A stretch of DNA of 64,000 bases from Sphagnum magellanicum (Eukaryota > Streptophyta > Sphagnopsida > Sphagnales > Sphagnaceae): the NCBI GenBank assembly GCA_021904315.1, contig CM038908.1, positions 31,238,001 through 31,302,000 on the forward strand, in the 5' to 3' direction. The notes beneath the pieces were generated by a model. It searched no databases. It saw only the letters and a program-made list of their open reading frames with translations, and was not told the DNA's origin. The translations under genes were made by a program, and so were the position numbers. Shown piece after piece: positions 49,557 through 63,056 of this stretch. Numbering within the stretch: the first letter of the stretch is position 1; the number at the start of each line of letters is the position of its first letter.

Positions 49557-51698
49557 ATGGCCTCATCGACATCTTCAGCACGGCAGAAGAAGAAGCTCCA
49601 ATGCAGCAGCGGCAGTAGCTTTGTGTTCTTTATGTGCACCCTGCTGGTCGTCATTGCACCTCTCACTGTTCCACAATGTGAAGCTCGTAGATATAATTCA
49701 CTGCGTCATGAAGAACGTCATGACTTAGAAGCTGACATTGATGTGCAGCAGCAGGTTGTGAGAGAACTTTCTGTCTCTCAACAGAGTGGCAGTAATGGTG
49801 ATCTACTACTACCCAATGCTCATTTTGAGGCTCAAGAAGGCCCGGGACAAGTGCATTCCACTGGAACTGTCGCTGATCAGAACAACAACAACCAGAAGCT
49901 GCAGCTCGATGGGTTTGTTGTCGAAGAAAGGTAGGTATATTTTATGCTGAGAATGATCGTCAACAGTGAGCTTGAATCACAATATTTGTATGCAAGTTTT
50001 CTCCTGCTTTTGTTCTCGCAATGTTGATAAGCCTGGGGATCCGACAATTGTTGAGCCAGCTGCGAGATGCTGATGAGACAGCATTTGTTTTGATACCCAT
50101 TGATTGCAGTGTGGATGTCGACGAGCGCAAGAGCAACTACACTCGGCGAGTGTTGACCGGCTGCGGAACAGGGAACCCAATCGACGACTGCTGGAGATGC
50201 GATCCCAACTGGGCGAGCAACCGTCAATCCCTGGCCGACTGCGCGATCGGGTTCGGCCAGAACGCCATCGGAGGACGCAATGGCGAAATCTACGTGGTCA
50301 CCGACGACAGCGACGACGCTGTCACCAACCCCAAGTACGGCACTCTTCGTTGGGGCGTCATTCAGACCCAGCCTCTGTGGATCATCTTCGCACGCGACAT
50401 GATGATCACGCTCAAGGAGGAGCTCATCATGAACAGCTTCAAAACCTTGGACGGCCGGGGTGCTAACGTGCATATCGCAGGTGGCGCATGCTTGACGCTG
50501 CAGTACATCTCTAATGTCATTGTGCACGGACTCCATATCCACGACTGCAAATCCACCGGAGATACAATGGTAAGTATTGCAACAATGTTCCTTGTATCTC
50601 CTCTTTTGAGTGTGCAATAGAATCCTTGTTTCTGTTCGAGTTTTTGCGTGGGTGCTGGCTGTTAGCGCGCGTCAACCATGTCCGATTCTCGCTACATCTC
50701 TTTTGCAGAATGTGTAGACCACTGCTGCTATGTCCCCTCAGGAACTAAGTTTAAACCCAGGTACTTTGGTCATTGGAGTTCAACGACACTTGTTCTTTTA
50801 TTTTTTTCCTTGTGCAGGTGATAAGCACACCGACCCATGTCGGGTACAGAGGCATGGCAGACGGAGATGCAGTGTCCATTTTCGGCTCGCACGACTTGTG
50901 GGTGGATCACAACTTCCTGGCCAACGCCGCGGACGGTCTGGTGGATGCCATTGAGGGCTCTACAGACATCACCGTCTCCAACAACTACTTTACCAACCAC
51001 GACAAGGTGATGCTCTTGGGTGCGCATCCCAAGGACACCATAGACGTCAACATGAGAGTCACTGTGGCCTTCAACCATTTCGGACCCAACCTTATCCAAC
51101 GCATGCCAAGGTTGGTACTCTAGTAAACCCTAGGCATACCCCATCCCTCCTGCACCAACGTTGCTGCTGCAACAGTTGGTACTATGATTTGGATTCCTGC
51201 TGCTGCTGCTCCGGACTCTACCTCAGGGTAACATATTTTCTTCCGAGCGCTAATCCGCCGGCTGCTGAATCCTCATAGGAATTGGGAATTCGTCGTCTAA
51301 CCTTCCTGGGCTTTGATGACGTCCGTTGCTGCAGATGCCGATTTGGGTCGTTTCATGTGGTGAACAACTACTACTCGCAATGGGAGATGTACGCGGTGGG
51401 AGGGAGCGAGAACCCGACGATCAACAGCGAGGGAAACTATTATGCAGCTCCCAACAACCCGTTTTTCAAACAAGTGACGAAGCGCATCTCTGACGGGGGC
51501 CCGAGTCAATTAGACAAGAATTCGATGTCGTGGAACTGGAGAAGTGTAGGCGACATCTTCGACAACGGCGCCTACTTCGTCAACTCTGGAGCCCCGGTCT
51601 CAGATGGGGCTCTGTACGCTAAGGCCACAAGCTTCAGCGCTCGTCCAGCAACCATGGTATCCGTCATGACTAACGATGCCGGTCCCCTCATGCTGTGA
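49557..51698 (+). CDS. Pectate lyase (PL1 family), four exons
   Basis: Secreted enzyme that cleaves de-esterified homogalacturonan by Ca-dependent beta-elimination. Exons 49,557-49,930, 50,110-50,569, 50,818-51,110 and 51,335-51,698 join through GT-AG introns (179, 248, 224 bp) to 496 residues. Residues 22-38 are a hydrophobic signal segment, with cleavage plausible near A43; residues 45-124 are a Gln/Asn-rich low-similarity linker. The catalytic domain starts with a C-W-R-C-D-P-N-W motif and carries the family blocks W-V-D-H (306-309), [11 protein letters not shown] (317-327), H-D-K-V-M-L-L-G (339-346) and R373-M-P-R-C-R378, which fits the RxPxxR catalytic-arginine motif. The usual N-N-D-Y-T-H-W block reads N-N-Y-Y-S-Q-W. 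The frame is open back to 49,500 without an ATG. It looks intact and functional. Confidence 0.93.
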
Positions 51699-51785
51699 GC
51701 CGCCATCCAACATCTACAGTGGACTTCGTCTCTGCAAGCGTGGATGTCGTCTCTGATCATCACTTTTTGGACTCGCAACAAATCA

Positions 51786-52078
51786 ACCCTGAACCCTAAG
51801 CCCTAACCCTAAATCCCTAAACCCTAAAGTCTAATACTGTGTTTCAGCTCTGTGATCTGCAATTATGTGCAAGTATTAACAAACCCTAAGCACTAAACCC
51901 TAAATTGTTTTTAGCTCCCATTTTGCAATTAGTAGCGAACCTCAAACCCTAAAGCCTAAACTGTTTTCAGCTTAGTGATACGCAATCATCTGCAATTATT
52001 TCTGAAGGTCTAAAAGGAAAATGTGCTGAAAATGAACCCTTAACTCAAAACCCTAATCTTAAAATCTAAACCCTAAAT
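51786..52078. repeat. Interstitial telomere-like CCCTAAA repeats
   Basis: Clusters of CCCTAAA and one-base variants start under 100 bp after the pectate lyase stop and recur every 70-90 bp, separated by a repeated CAGCT(C/T)...TGCAATTAT segment. Plant-type telomere motif, but degenerate and interspersed, so not a chromosome end. Confidence 0.8.
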
Positions 52079-52079
52079 T

Positions 52080-53114
52080 TTTTAGAGCTTTTAAAAACTT
52101 TTTAAGCCTCCTCTTCTATGGAAAAGCAACATGGCTTCAAAAACCCCCGCAACAAAATGTGTTCCTCTAGACTGAAATCTAGAAGTGAACTTCTTCATAG
52201 TGTAAGTTTTGCTATTTAGATATTATCATAGATGGGTTAGGACTAAGAGTTTTGCCTACTTAGCTAATACCATAGATTGTTAAGAATTAGTAGGAGTTCC
52301 TAAGGCAGAGGTTGTGCTTAATGTGACCCTCCATTTTTGGTGCTCCCCATTTGTTGTACAATAATTTCTTTACTTAGAAAGTTGTAGTTCTACAAACCTT
52401 TGCACTTTATTCATGCGTGGATTTTGGAATCCGCTTAATATTTTATCTGGTCATCAATATGTTTTGGAAAAGGCTCTTGACCTAAAAACTAACACAAAAT
52501 TATAACCCAAAATTTGTTTGTAACACCAAAACAATTATATGAGATTCCTTGCAATTGTATTCTCTCATCACTGTGCAAATAGTGCCATTATTTTGGATCT
52601 TTGAGTGTTCCCACAATGCAAGATGTCCGTTTCAATTAGAATTATTGATAATATTTACTCACTAGTGCACTCTTAACCATAGTTACCAAATCCAGAGTCT
52701 GACAGTTTTTACAAGTAGGGAGAAGCCAAAACACAGGCAAGTTGGTAGTTGGCAAGCCAAATAATTGTTTGCCCAAACATGACACGTTAGTTGTGGTTGG
52801 CCAAGCGGGGAGAAGCTAAACACAGGCACGTTGACAATTGGCAAGCCAAATAATCGTTTGTCGAAATATTAACTCAATGAAGGTGTTGAGTCTATGGTAT
52901 AAAGTTTTTTATTTCTTTATGACATGTTGATGTGGTGGAATCATCATGTAATCTGATTTAAACCCCAAAGGTTATTTTAAACTAAAATCATATTTGCCCT
53001 TCAATTCCCTTCCACTTACCTGATTCATTTCAAAGACCCTTGAATGACAGTGTCTTACAATTATGAACTTTTCAAAAACCTGTGGTTATGGGTTTTTTAA
53101 GTATGGGAATTCAG
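52080..53114. other. Intergenic, no gene seen
   Basis: AT-rich. A direct repeat of GCCAAATAAT(T/C)GTTTG with a preceding GGGAGAAGC(C/T)A(A) stretch (about 52,718-52,775 and 52,807-52,862) suggests a local duplication of about 90 bp. No coding frame. Confidence 0.45.
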
Positions 53115-53122
53115 GTTACGAG

Positions 53123-53433
53123 CGGTGTTAGGCGGGTATTTGATCTGCTGGTTCTGGGTATTTGAGAAAAGAACAGAATCCAAGAACTGTTTGGTTTTGG
53201 TATTTCAAAAAGCTCAAAAGAACTGCCAGGTATCATGAAAGAACCAGCGATTTTCCTTTCTCAAAAAAATTGAGAACCATGATTATATGTGAGAACAGAG
53301 TATATGATGTTTTGAGAACCATAGTTATATCAAAACTAAGTATTTGAAAATTTAGGAACCATGGATATCAACCTAAGAACCGCCCTGATACCTAGAAGGG
53401 TTTGATGCAGTTACTAATAATTGCCCAACACTG
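53123..53433. mobile_element. hAT-like MITE, 311 bp
   Basis: Left end CGGTGTTAGGC and inverted right end CAGTGTTGGGC match in 9 of 11 positions and resemble hAT termini. Flanks GTTACGAG (53,115-53,122) and GTTATGAG (53,434-53,441) are an 8-bp duplication with one difference. The interior is built of AGAACC(A) words and has no coding capacity. The sequences at 22,034, 45,210 and 55,880-56,040 look like relatives. Confidence 0.65.
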
Positions 53434-53441
53434 GTTATGAG

Positions 53442-56400
53442 GTTGAGGTGATGCACAATTATGCACAATATTGATCTGCCAGAATTGGATAAGTGTTGCA
53501 TTAGTGCAGTAATGCGGTGCAATAAACAGTGATTACCACTCATTTGGGCCAATAGCCTTCAGGAGGTCACTCTTTGTATTTAGTGGCCAACCCTTGTGGT
53601 TAGAGGTATTATATACAGTTACCTATAACTGTGTATGTTAATGTTTACCTTAACTATCAATATATCAGGTAAAATTTGATAGAATTCGAACGTTAAAACC
53701 CAAAGGAAATTTTAAAAATATTAACCTGAGAATTTCTAACACCATTTTCCTTGCCCATTTTCAGACTTCACTAGAACTCATCTGCCCTGCAAGGCACAAG
53801 CTACAAGGTGCTTGGGATCAATGCCAAGACTTTGTCATACAACACAACTCACATGAGTGTGGTAAAAAATGTTCATGAACAAGTCTTCATATAACATAAT
53901 TCACATGAGTACTATCTTTTTAAAAAAGGTTTCATGCACAAGTCTTACTATTGGGTAGAATGGTACATTTTAACTCATCATAATGGAGACCAAAATTTGC
54001 GCTACTTGAAATGGTCCAACATCAATTGGAACATGCCATATTGCCTTTCCATAGGGACAAATGATCAAATAGGTACCAGGTTTTTGTAGGTTAAAAAAGT
54101 CTTGCAAGGAGGGTTGATTCATCATGAGCTGCTAAAGCTTGAGCACAAGATTAGAGTCTAGACAATTAAAATTAAATAAATACATTTTTTAAAAGGTGTA
54201 AAATCTAAACACCTTGTGGTTACATACATCAACCCTTTTGAATTTGCTGCATGTAATACTCAAACTCCTACACCCTAAATGTAGAAAATATTATTTCATA
54301 TATGCACACTACTAGGCCCTCAAACCCATTGTTGGGAAACCTGTTTAGATGAAAGCTGTCTGTACTTAGGATTTACTGAAGACAAATTGGAAACTTTTAG
54401 ACCTAAGGTGTGAAAAATGTTGAATTTTTTAGTAGTTTTTGTCATTGGAAATTCAATTAAATTACAAAAAATGATTTTGGAAGTGAAATAATTAGTTGGG
54501 TAACCAGTTCACACTTGGATGAATGGCATGGGCTACATTAATCAACATGATTTCCCTTCAAAGTTACTGGCCCCTTAAATCATCACATTCACAATCTGAA
54601 AATTGCAAAGGTTTATTCTTAATTGAAAAATCATTTTTTTTCCCTTTCCCTGCCCCCTTCCTAAGTACTTAACTTGGTTGTTGTGAGTGCCATATTCCAA
54701 TGCATGTGTGAGGATCATGCCTGAAGTCCTTTTTGGGGCAAAAGCTTCAGATACAACCTTAGGCAGCACAGGCCCATTCCCACATGAGCTCAATCTACCT
54801 TTGCTACCTCATCATCATGTGTTTGATTTTGGCTCAAGCATTTACCAAAGACTTTTCAATGTGTAAACTTTGAACACAGTAGTTGTAATAAAATTCATGG
54901 ATCAGAAGATTGGACCAAATTTCTAACTAAGGCTTTGAATGTAGATGAAATGATTGTTGAAAAGGCTGTAGATTCTTTGGGCTAATTCTTTAGTTTCTGT
55001 GAGAGACTTTGGATTGTCATAGTGTCTAATACTAATCACTTCCCTCTAATACTGTATAAAATTTGATCTTCGTTTCAAAGGGGGACAATTGTAATCCATT
55101 GTGAGAGTTCTTCCATCCACAAAATCCATTCAAAGAAGCTGTCTATTCACACTATGAATCTGGATGAGAAATGCTGCCATATTTCAACTTAATTCTCTCA
55201 AGAATTCTTCAGTGCTCATAAGAATCTCACTAAATCAGTAGTAATTTGTAAGTACCTAAAATCTCATGGAATTTTAGGACAGTTAAATCCAGAATACCCC
55301 ATTTGAGGAAAGTCCCAAAAAACACATTGGATCTGTGAACAAAGCCCAAAAGGTCACATTAGGTCACCCTAGTCCTGTTTGCTTGGTTTTTGATGCCACA
55401 GAAAATCCTGGCCCAAGTTTGTTTTCCAACGTGACTTGCTGTAAGTTACTGACTTTAAGTAGAGAGTCCCCATTAGCACCCTATGACATACCATGACTTC
55501 TGACTCTCTTGAGTACTACTCTACTGGATGGCAGCTGAATGTTAGCTGCAAAATCCTGGCACCAGGTTAATCACAAAGCAATGCCCACTAGCCTCGAACT
55601 AATGATTCCATCACTTTGCCAGCACCCAAGTCACCTGGTGCAGATAATGAAAAGTGTGACAATTGTCCCTTGTAATTCGGGTTTTTCTTTTTCAAAAATT
55701 GCGATCATCCCCAAAAGCAATTAGCCAAATATGGCTACAAGTCACAGAGGAAAGTAGAAAATTTTAAGAATTTTTTTGACTATGGACCAAACCCCTGCTG
55801 GAGGTCAAGCCAGGTATATATATGTATATAACTGATGGAAGCCAAAATTTGAAAGATCCATCCCTGGGTCTGACCTGGGGAAAAAAAGAGTCAAAGAACC
55901 AGCAAAGAATCCGCAATTCTTTTATGAAACCGTTGAGGTTTTTGAATTACCTGCAATTTGGTGGTTCAATGATTCTGATTTTTTCAAATACTCAGAACTA
56001 ATGGTTATTTGTAAATTCAAAGAATCACCTAATGCTGCTTCTTGTGTGTACTCTTAAGAGTGAGAGGAAAATTATGCTTACTTGTGAGTGTAAAATCCTT
56101 CCCACTCTTAAGACACCCATAAGTAGGCATAAGACCTATACTCTTTTCTAAGAGGGATATTCATGAATATATGGTGCCTTTCAAATACACTATTTTTGTT
56201 TGGGAATGGCACAAATGAAAAAATTCATTGTGAAGAGAAAGAAGAAACAACCCACAAGGGGAGCACTTAAGTAACAAATCCTCCATCAAAGAACCACCTG
56301 ACATAGCTACCCAATCTATAAAAACGTACCCATTTTTTCTCCATTGTTTATCAAAAGCTTCAAGATAGGCATGAGCATGTGAGCATTCCCGGTCAACTTC

Positions 56401-59400
56401 GCTTTTACAAGTATTTATAGCTGCTAGGGAAGGCCTTGGAGTGATGGCACATCTTGTTCTCCTGGCTGTTGGTGGTGGAGAGAGGTTTAAAAAATTCTGT
56501 GACTGTAGCAGATGTATGCCGTATGTGTTCTAGAATCTAATGCATAGTGTAAGGCCCTCGGACCAGGGTATTACCAAAGGACCATGCAAGGTGGCAACTG
56601 AGTGTGGTCCCACTTCCGGTATTGCCCTCAACCAAATGCCTTATCCAACATAAAAATCCTGCCACAAAATGTAGATGGACTAGACCATCCACTACAAGAG
56701 AATTCCCTCCCAAAACGGAAGAATCCTCCACCCAGAGACAAAACTTTGCTGTGGTAAAATTCTGTTTTAGATCCTGCCCTCCCCTTCACAACAATGACCT
56801 ATTAGAACCATGTACAAGTTCAGCAGAGAGATGGGCACCAAGGCTTCCCTGGATTGCATTATATTTTCAACCAGGTCGTTGAACTCCTGGATATGTGTCT
56901 TCAATAAGACCGACCTTTTTAGTGTCAGTTGTAGCCATGATGTGAGAAATTGTGCATCCGTCAATAGTCTTGCAATTTTCTGCCTTGATTTGAGTTCATG
57001 GCCAACCCTAAGAAAGTTGAAAATTTAGTAAATTTTCAGGCCATCTTGTCAAGAAAAACAATGTGTGCAAATCAAACTATACTAGGTAATCTGTGCAATA
57101 TTGGTGTCTTTTTAAGAAATTCAGCATAAATAGATATGTCATAATGGCACCATTTAGCTCATCTATGGTGTGCACGACTACACTATTTGTGCAATAACCA
57201 TGTTTTTAATGAAATTTCAGTGTAATAGATATGTCATAATGGGCCGATGTAGCTCATCAACTTTTAGCTTGATGTTGACTGGCATGAGTTGAAAAATTGT
57301 GAGAAGTGCTAGCGGAAGGGAATGAAGGTTTTTTTTTGAAGGGATAGGTTTCACCTAATTTGACACTTTACTATGTGGTTTCAAGTCTCATATCAGATCG
57401 AATATTTCAAAACCAGCCATTGTGCATAACAAGTGTGTATTACAAATAGATAACAGCTTTCATGTGCCCTTTTTTGCCTCTTTTTCTGTCCCCTTACCCC
57501 CTTAGAAAGACACAGTGGACATGTCTTCTTGACCCAACCATTGTTGAAAACCATTATGTTATGGATTGAAGAAATGGCAACCAAGGGTATCATTAGACAA
57601 GTGAACTAATAAGAATAGGAAAGTCTAAGTAATTTTCAATATCAGGCTCTTCGATACCCTATGTGGTACAGGACAAAGTAATTTTACAAAGCCTTGCCCT
57701 GCCCCCAGGGATAATGGGAAGATACAAAGAACCAGCCAACACTCATTTAAACTTTAGTTGATATGCTTCATGCAACTGGTGGAGGGTTCAGTTCTTAGTG
57801 GTTCCCTTTCCTCCTTGTGGCCTGCCTCAGTTGGGTTGCTTCCTTGCTTGGATTTTGGTGCTTGCCCCTTGTTTATTTTTCTCTCCCTTTCTTTGGGTTC
57901 TTTCTTGTAATAAAGTTTGGCAGGGTTTCATCATATTCACAAGTTACACTGTAATGTGGTTTGATTGCTAGGATTTTTGTGGGTTCAAGATGTCATTAGA
58001 ACACATAGTTGTCACAAGTATAACTCAAAGAGCAAACAATTCAACCTATGTTGATTCTATTGCAGAAATGAAGATATTTGATGTCACAAAAGTACTTGAT
58101 CCACCCTAACTTCAATAATGTAGGCCACATGCATACACCGTAGGTGAACCAGCACCCACATTGAACCATGGTGAAAATTCCAAAATGCATTCAAATTATT
58201 TCTAAATGTTACAAATATGCGATGCTTAGACTAAATCAGGGTCTTTGAGTTCAAATCTAACTTTTTTGGGTATTAATATGGCCAATAAAAGGCAGTGTTT
58301 TTTCTTTTTCTTTTCTTCAATTTCATGATGTTGCTCAAGAGGCAATGGTCCAATGGTATATTTAGCCAAATTTGGCAATATTAAAGATATGAAAGTAGAA
58401 AATCTTAAGCACCTTTTCATATTGTAGGCAATTGTGGGTGCTGCTTCACCAATGCCAAATTCATACAGTATCAGCGAGAAGATAACAGATAACCCATGTT
58501 GTGCATCAAGGCTACAACTATTTCCCCCTTACATTGTATAGACATAATGGTTAATAATTAGACCCAAATTAGGTCTGGCAGACCAAGCACAGATTCCCCT
58601 CCATTATGACTTGTAAGGGGAACTGAAAAGAGGCAGAAAAGGCCACATGAAAACCATGACTTATAATGGAGCAAGTGTGCCAGGTACAGGCCATTGTGCA
58701 CATTTTGTTGCATGTTCAGAAATTTGGGCTTGCCCAAATTCTTTACACGCACCTCACTTGGCACAACAGCCTGTGCCCAGCACGCTCCATAACGCATCTT
58801 AGATGTAATATACATGTCTGTGGAGGGTGTGTTATAACACATGTGAGCAGACATTTTGATTTCATGATGAGATTCACAAAGAATACAAGATCCATTGCTC
58901 TGATTTTTGCATTTATTTTTACATCATGTAAACCCCATGGGTGAAGAAGGAGTTACTGAGATCAGGCTTGCACTTGACTCTTATTTTGATAATGCCCTTG
59001 CTTAAGGCTTTACCATGCTAGCATGTCCATATAGAAAAGAACAGGGATCTTACTCCTGCTGAATAGGAGAGAAATTATGTCTACAAGTAGCTGTAAGAAC
59101 ATGCCCCCCCTAAATTCCTCATGAAATACATATGTTTAGATTCACAGTGACATTCACACTCATGCTTTACAATTAGTATAGCCCTAGGGTGGGGCACATT
59201 CTGAAAATATGGGGCTAGACTCAGCTACCATATCATAGCTACCATCTCCCAACCCGCAGAGTTTACCCTACACAATGTGTGTATTAGATAGTTGTGATTT
59301 CCAACTAATGACCCCTCAGGATACCGACCTTAGTTTGTCAGCCTATATCCACTGGAAAAATACTTTTGCTGAAAAAACAATGTTATGAAGATTGTCCTCT

Positions 59401-62400
59401 GAAGCAAGGACGGGTGGCCATTTGATCCAGAGGCATCACAAGTTGGGGGCACATGACACAACAAGGATAGCCACCTTGTGAAACTCCAAAAGATGAATTT
59501 GTTGTAAGTTATACATGTAAAGTTATGTATGATCACATAAGATTCAGCATTTTTGTGAGGAAGATTTACCAAAACGTGAATTTACAAACTTTCTTTAGTG
59601 AGGCCATGTACCATTTTCACAAGGATTTCTAGTTGATGATTTATCCATTGAAATTGATGATAATTTGGAATTGGGTTTTTGAGCTCTCTTTGGTCAAATT
59701 GGGTAGGGTTATAATTTCAAGTGCTTGGCTTCCCTTTGAAATCGATTGGAAGAAGTGCTCCTCTCCAAAATTATGAGGTAGGCAGGTTGGTGGTCATCGA
59801 AAGGGCGAAAAAGCGAAACCAAGTTGGGTGTGGTTACTTTCCCGCTGAACCCAAAGCTAATTATTTTTCTGTCACCAGGATGAGAAATTTCACCAGAACC
59901 ACAAACACTGATTGGAAGGAAGCAAGACTAGGAACACCATTTTAGCATCCAGTTTAAGTATGGGAGAGCCATTGAATTGAGTTAGAGCTGAATCTATTTG
60001 TCCAGTATTGAAATATATGTTTTCCCTTGGAAGTTTGAAAAACTCTATTGGAATCTCATTGGAAATACAAGAACTCTAGTGAAAATATCATTGGAAATTT
60101 GGAAATATAATCATGCAAATATTTTAAACTTTGGAATCCATTGTGAACATCTTGAAATACAAATCTAGACTCACAGTAATCACTTGTACTTCTGACTCTT
60201 CAACTGACACTTGGAGAAATGCTATGACTATTTTATTCACTTGCAAGCTCTTGATCATTCAAGGTCCCTTTTTTCAAAGGCCCATAAGCACTTGTTTACA
60301 ACCCAAGTTTAAGCATGCCCATCTTCATCTAGCCACCAGAGCTACAAAACTCCGAAGTGTACATATGTTATCATATTATTGTTGCAAGTGAAAGAGAGAT
60401 ATTTATGAAGTCGTTAAAGAGGTTGAACCACAATCCGTGTATTTTGCAAGTGTTTGAATGGTTATAATAAGTGATTTTTTTTGGGGACAAAATTTGTCGT
60501 CTTTCCACATCACCATTGTTGAAGTTGGTTGGCTAGCAAATGAGTTAAAATTGCTAAAGCAGGTGGACTCATGTCTTGTTCCATCATGGGTTGTGGTTGT
60601 GGAGTAGAGGTAAATGGTTAGATCACTTCCCCTTAGTAAAACTTTTAGTCTTTTTATGCACAAACTCAACCCAATTTCATGCAAACACAACATGCCCAAT
60701 ACTACTTTGTACTATTCCTTTCTAGATGGACAGATCAACCATTTTGTGATTTATCTGGCCAAAAAAAGCCTTGAGTACCATAAGATCCAACAATCAGGAC
60801 AAAGCCAGATCTCAATGAATTTGTGAACTTCAGAATCCAACACAGAAGCATGCAATCTGAAACCAGACCCGTCCATTGTGTTTTTCAGACCTGGTTTCAT
60901 GAGCAAGGGACCCAGGGCACTTTCATCCATTTCAGGTCACCCAAAGTGATGCCAATGTCAATACTTTCAAGAAAATCCATTGTAGTTTGAGGTGAAGAGA
61001 GCCTGGTGGATGGTTTTAGGACACCGTTGGTCAGTTTTGAGTTGCCACTTATTGGGTGCCTACAGTTGGATTTTCAACAATTAGGGTTGAGCATAAAACT
61101 TTTCAAATAGGGCAAAAGTTAATCAAAACTAGTTAGCACCATTACAAAATGTGAGTGCAATTCCCTAATCCTCGTTCACTAAATTAATGAAGGCACTGCA
61201 TCCCCATCAGGTCCCAGTTCACTATAACGAATGAATTCACTAAATCCAATTAAATCACTTGACATACAAAAACACATAAACCTTGAAACCAGGCACAAAT
61301 TGTCAAACAATAATAGGTCACCAAACTTGATGCACCCTTTTGTGCCAATTACTAACAAGTTACTTGCCAAAGTTCAACTCCTCTTCACCCATAGATGTTG
61401 AACTGCACCCTTCAATGTTCATTGGCACTTGACATCCATAGGTACGGTTCAAAGTTATCAACTAGTCCTTGGCAACTGGTTGACAATTTTTGGAACTGTG
61501 GACCAATTCTCGGAAACAGATGTGACATCGTTGAATAGGCAGGTCAAACCCAGTTTTGGTCTGGTATATGGGCCTCTGCCTGGTATCAACACCGGGAACA
61601 AGGACACTACCAGTCTAGTATCAGCTCAGGCAATACAAGCCTTATGGTACCTATACCAGCATGGTAAGGACTTGAGGTAATAGTGTACCTGCAATTGATG
61701 TTTGATATAAAATAAGTCTCAAAAGGTATAGCCAAAAGAAAGGGAAAATTATATTGATATTTGCCAAAATTGTTGCAAATTGAACTCCCAACTTGTGAAG
61801 AAATATTTATTATCTCAATCATCGGGTTGTTATTAGAAATACACAACACAAGGTGTACTTTGGATATGTATTTTTCAACTATTGAAATTTTGCGGAAAAA
61901 AATAATTTATAGCCCCAAAACTGATTTTTTTCTAATTATTAGCATTGTATAAGTGAAAAGTTGATCACGTATATCAAGTACATGCCCCCCCCCCACCCCC
62001 TCATCACCCCCTGGCCCAAACATTTTTCTTTTTGAGAGTTATGGGTACTCAAATTTTTGGATTTTTGTTGTTCCCAATAATGCATTCTCATTAAGTTCCC
62101 AATGTGTTCCCCAATAGCACATCACTTTGTCCCATACGCTTTGCCCAACATTGTCCTCTTGGAACCTATATAGGTGAGCCAATGTTGGGACTAGCTTGTT
62201 TCTTGTCACAAATTCAATTATATTTTGATTTCAAATTTCAAAAAAAATTCAAGAAATACTTTAAAATCTTCATATTTCTATCACGGTTCAAGTAGGTAGC
62301 CAAAATATAAAAAGATTTTTTTCTTTTAGTATTTCATTGATAGCCACTTTTGGATGATCACCGCCTTGCCTACATTGCTAAAATTGAAAAAATAAAAAAT

Positions 62401-62845
62401 TGGGACTTATATGTTTCTATGTCTGGAGTGAATGCTTCAATATTGGGGAGTCTCCATAATTTCAGAAATTGTTTGTGATGGGCCAATCAAAGAGGCTCCT
62501 TACAATAAATAAATAAATGCTAAACTTTGAGGATATCAAAGCAGCTCCCACCTGATTAATATGGATCACATAGGCATATGAGATCACCCTAAACCCTAAA
62601 CCCTAGTAAGTTAATCATGGTCTTAAACTCAGAGCAGACTCTAGATTAAATGCAGACATAACTATGGCAAGTTGCAACATCATGAAGCTACTGATTAGTA
62701 CAATTAGTAGTTCCACTTCAATTTCCACCCGCTTACCCACCCAAGGACAATTACCTACCTCCATCACCATTCACAACTCTTTCTTTCTTTCTTTAATGGA
62801 TATAGTGACATAGTGACATTTCCAATTGACTTGCAAAACTTTAAA
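53442..62845. other. Long intergenic stretch, decayed repeats only
   Basis: No supported gene in over 9 kb. Notable are TAGCCAAAT-palindrome repeats at 55,722 and 58,363, an AAAGAACCAGC-type stretch at 55,880-56,040, a possible gag-like minus-strand fragment at 56,767-56,964 (an H-I-Q-E-F-N-D-L-V segment only), a CT-rich stretch ending TTGTAATAAAGTTTGG near 57,780-57,925 that could be a retroelement 3' end, and a C-rich run at 61,984-62,010. Frames of 60-100 codons elsewhere show no motif. Confidence 0.45.
62588..62606. repeat. Short CCCTAAA run
   Basis: About two and a half exact plant telomere units. Minor interstitial telomere sequence. Confidence 0.75.
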
Positions 62846-63056
62846 GGTGCATTCACACTTGGTGTTAGGGACTCTAGTGCTGAGTCCTTTAACACCATAC
62901 TAGTCATTTAAGACTCAAACTTACTTATTGTGAAGATTTTACGTTAAACTAACATTCACTTAACATTAAGCTATCGGCCATTTAACATTGGGTGCCACCT
63001 AGGATGCCACCTAGATTTTCATTTAACATTGATTTAACATCAAGTGTGAATGCACC
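62846..63056. mobile_element. MITE, 211 bp, with 21-23-bp inverted ends (copy 2)
   Basis: GGTGCATTCACACTTGGTGT on the left and, inverted, GGTGCATTCACACTTGATGT on the right differ at one position. The right half matches 5,535-5,652. No coding capacity; target duplication not clear. Confidence 0.7.

Noticed and set aside
56767..56964. Retrotransposon gag gene
   Set aside because: Only one short gag-like segment is visible, without zinc knuckle, protease or LTRs; mentioned only as a possible fragment.
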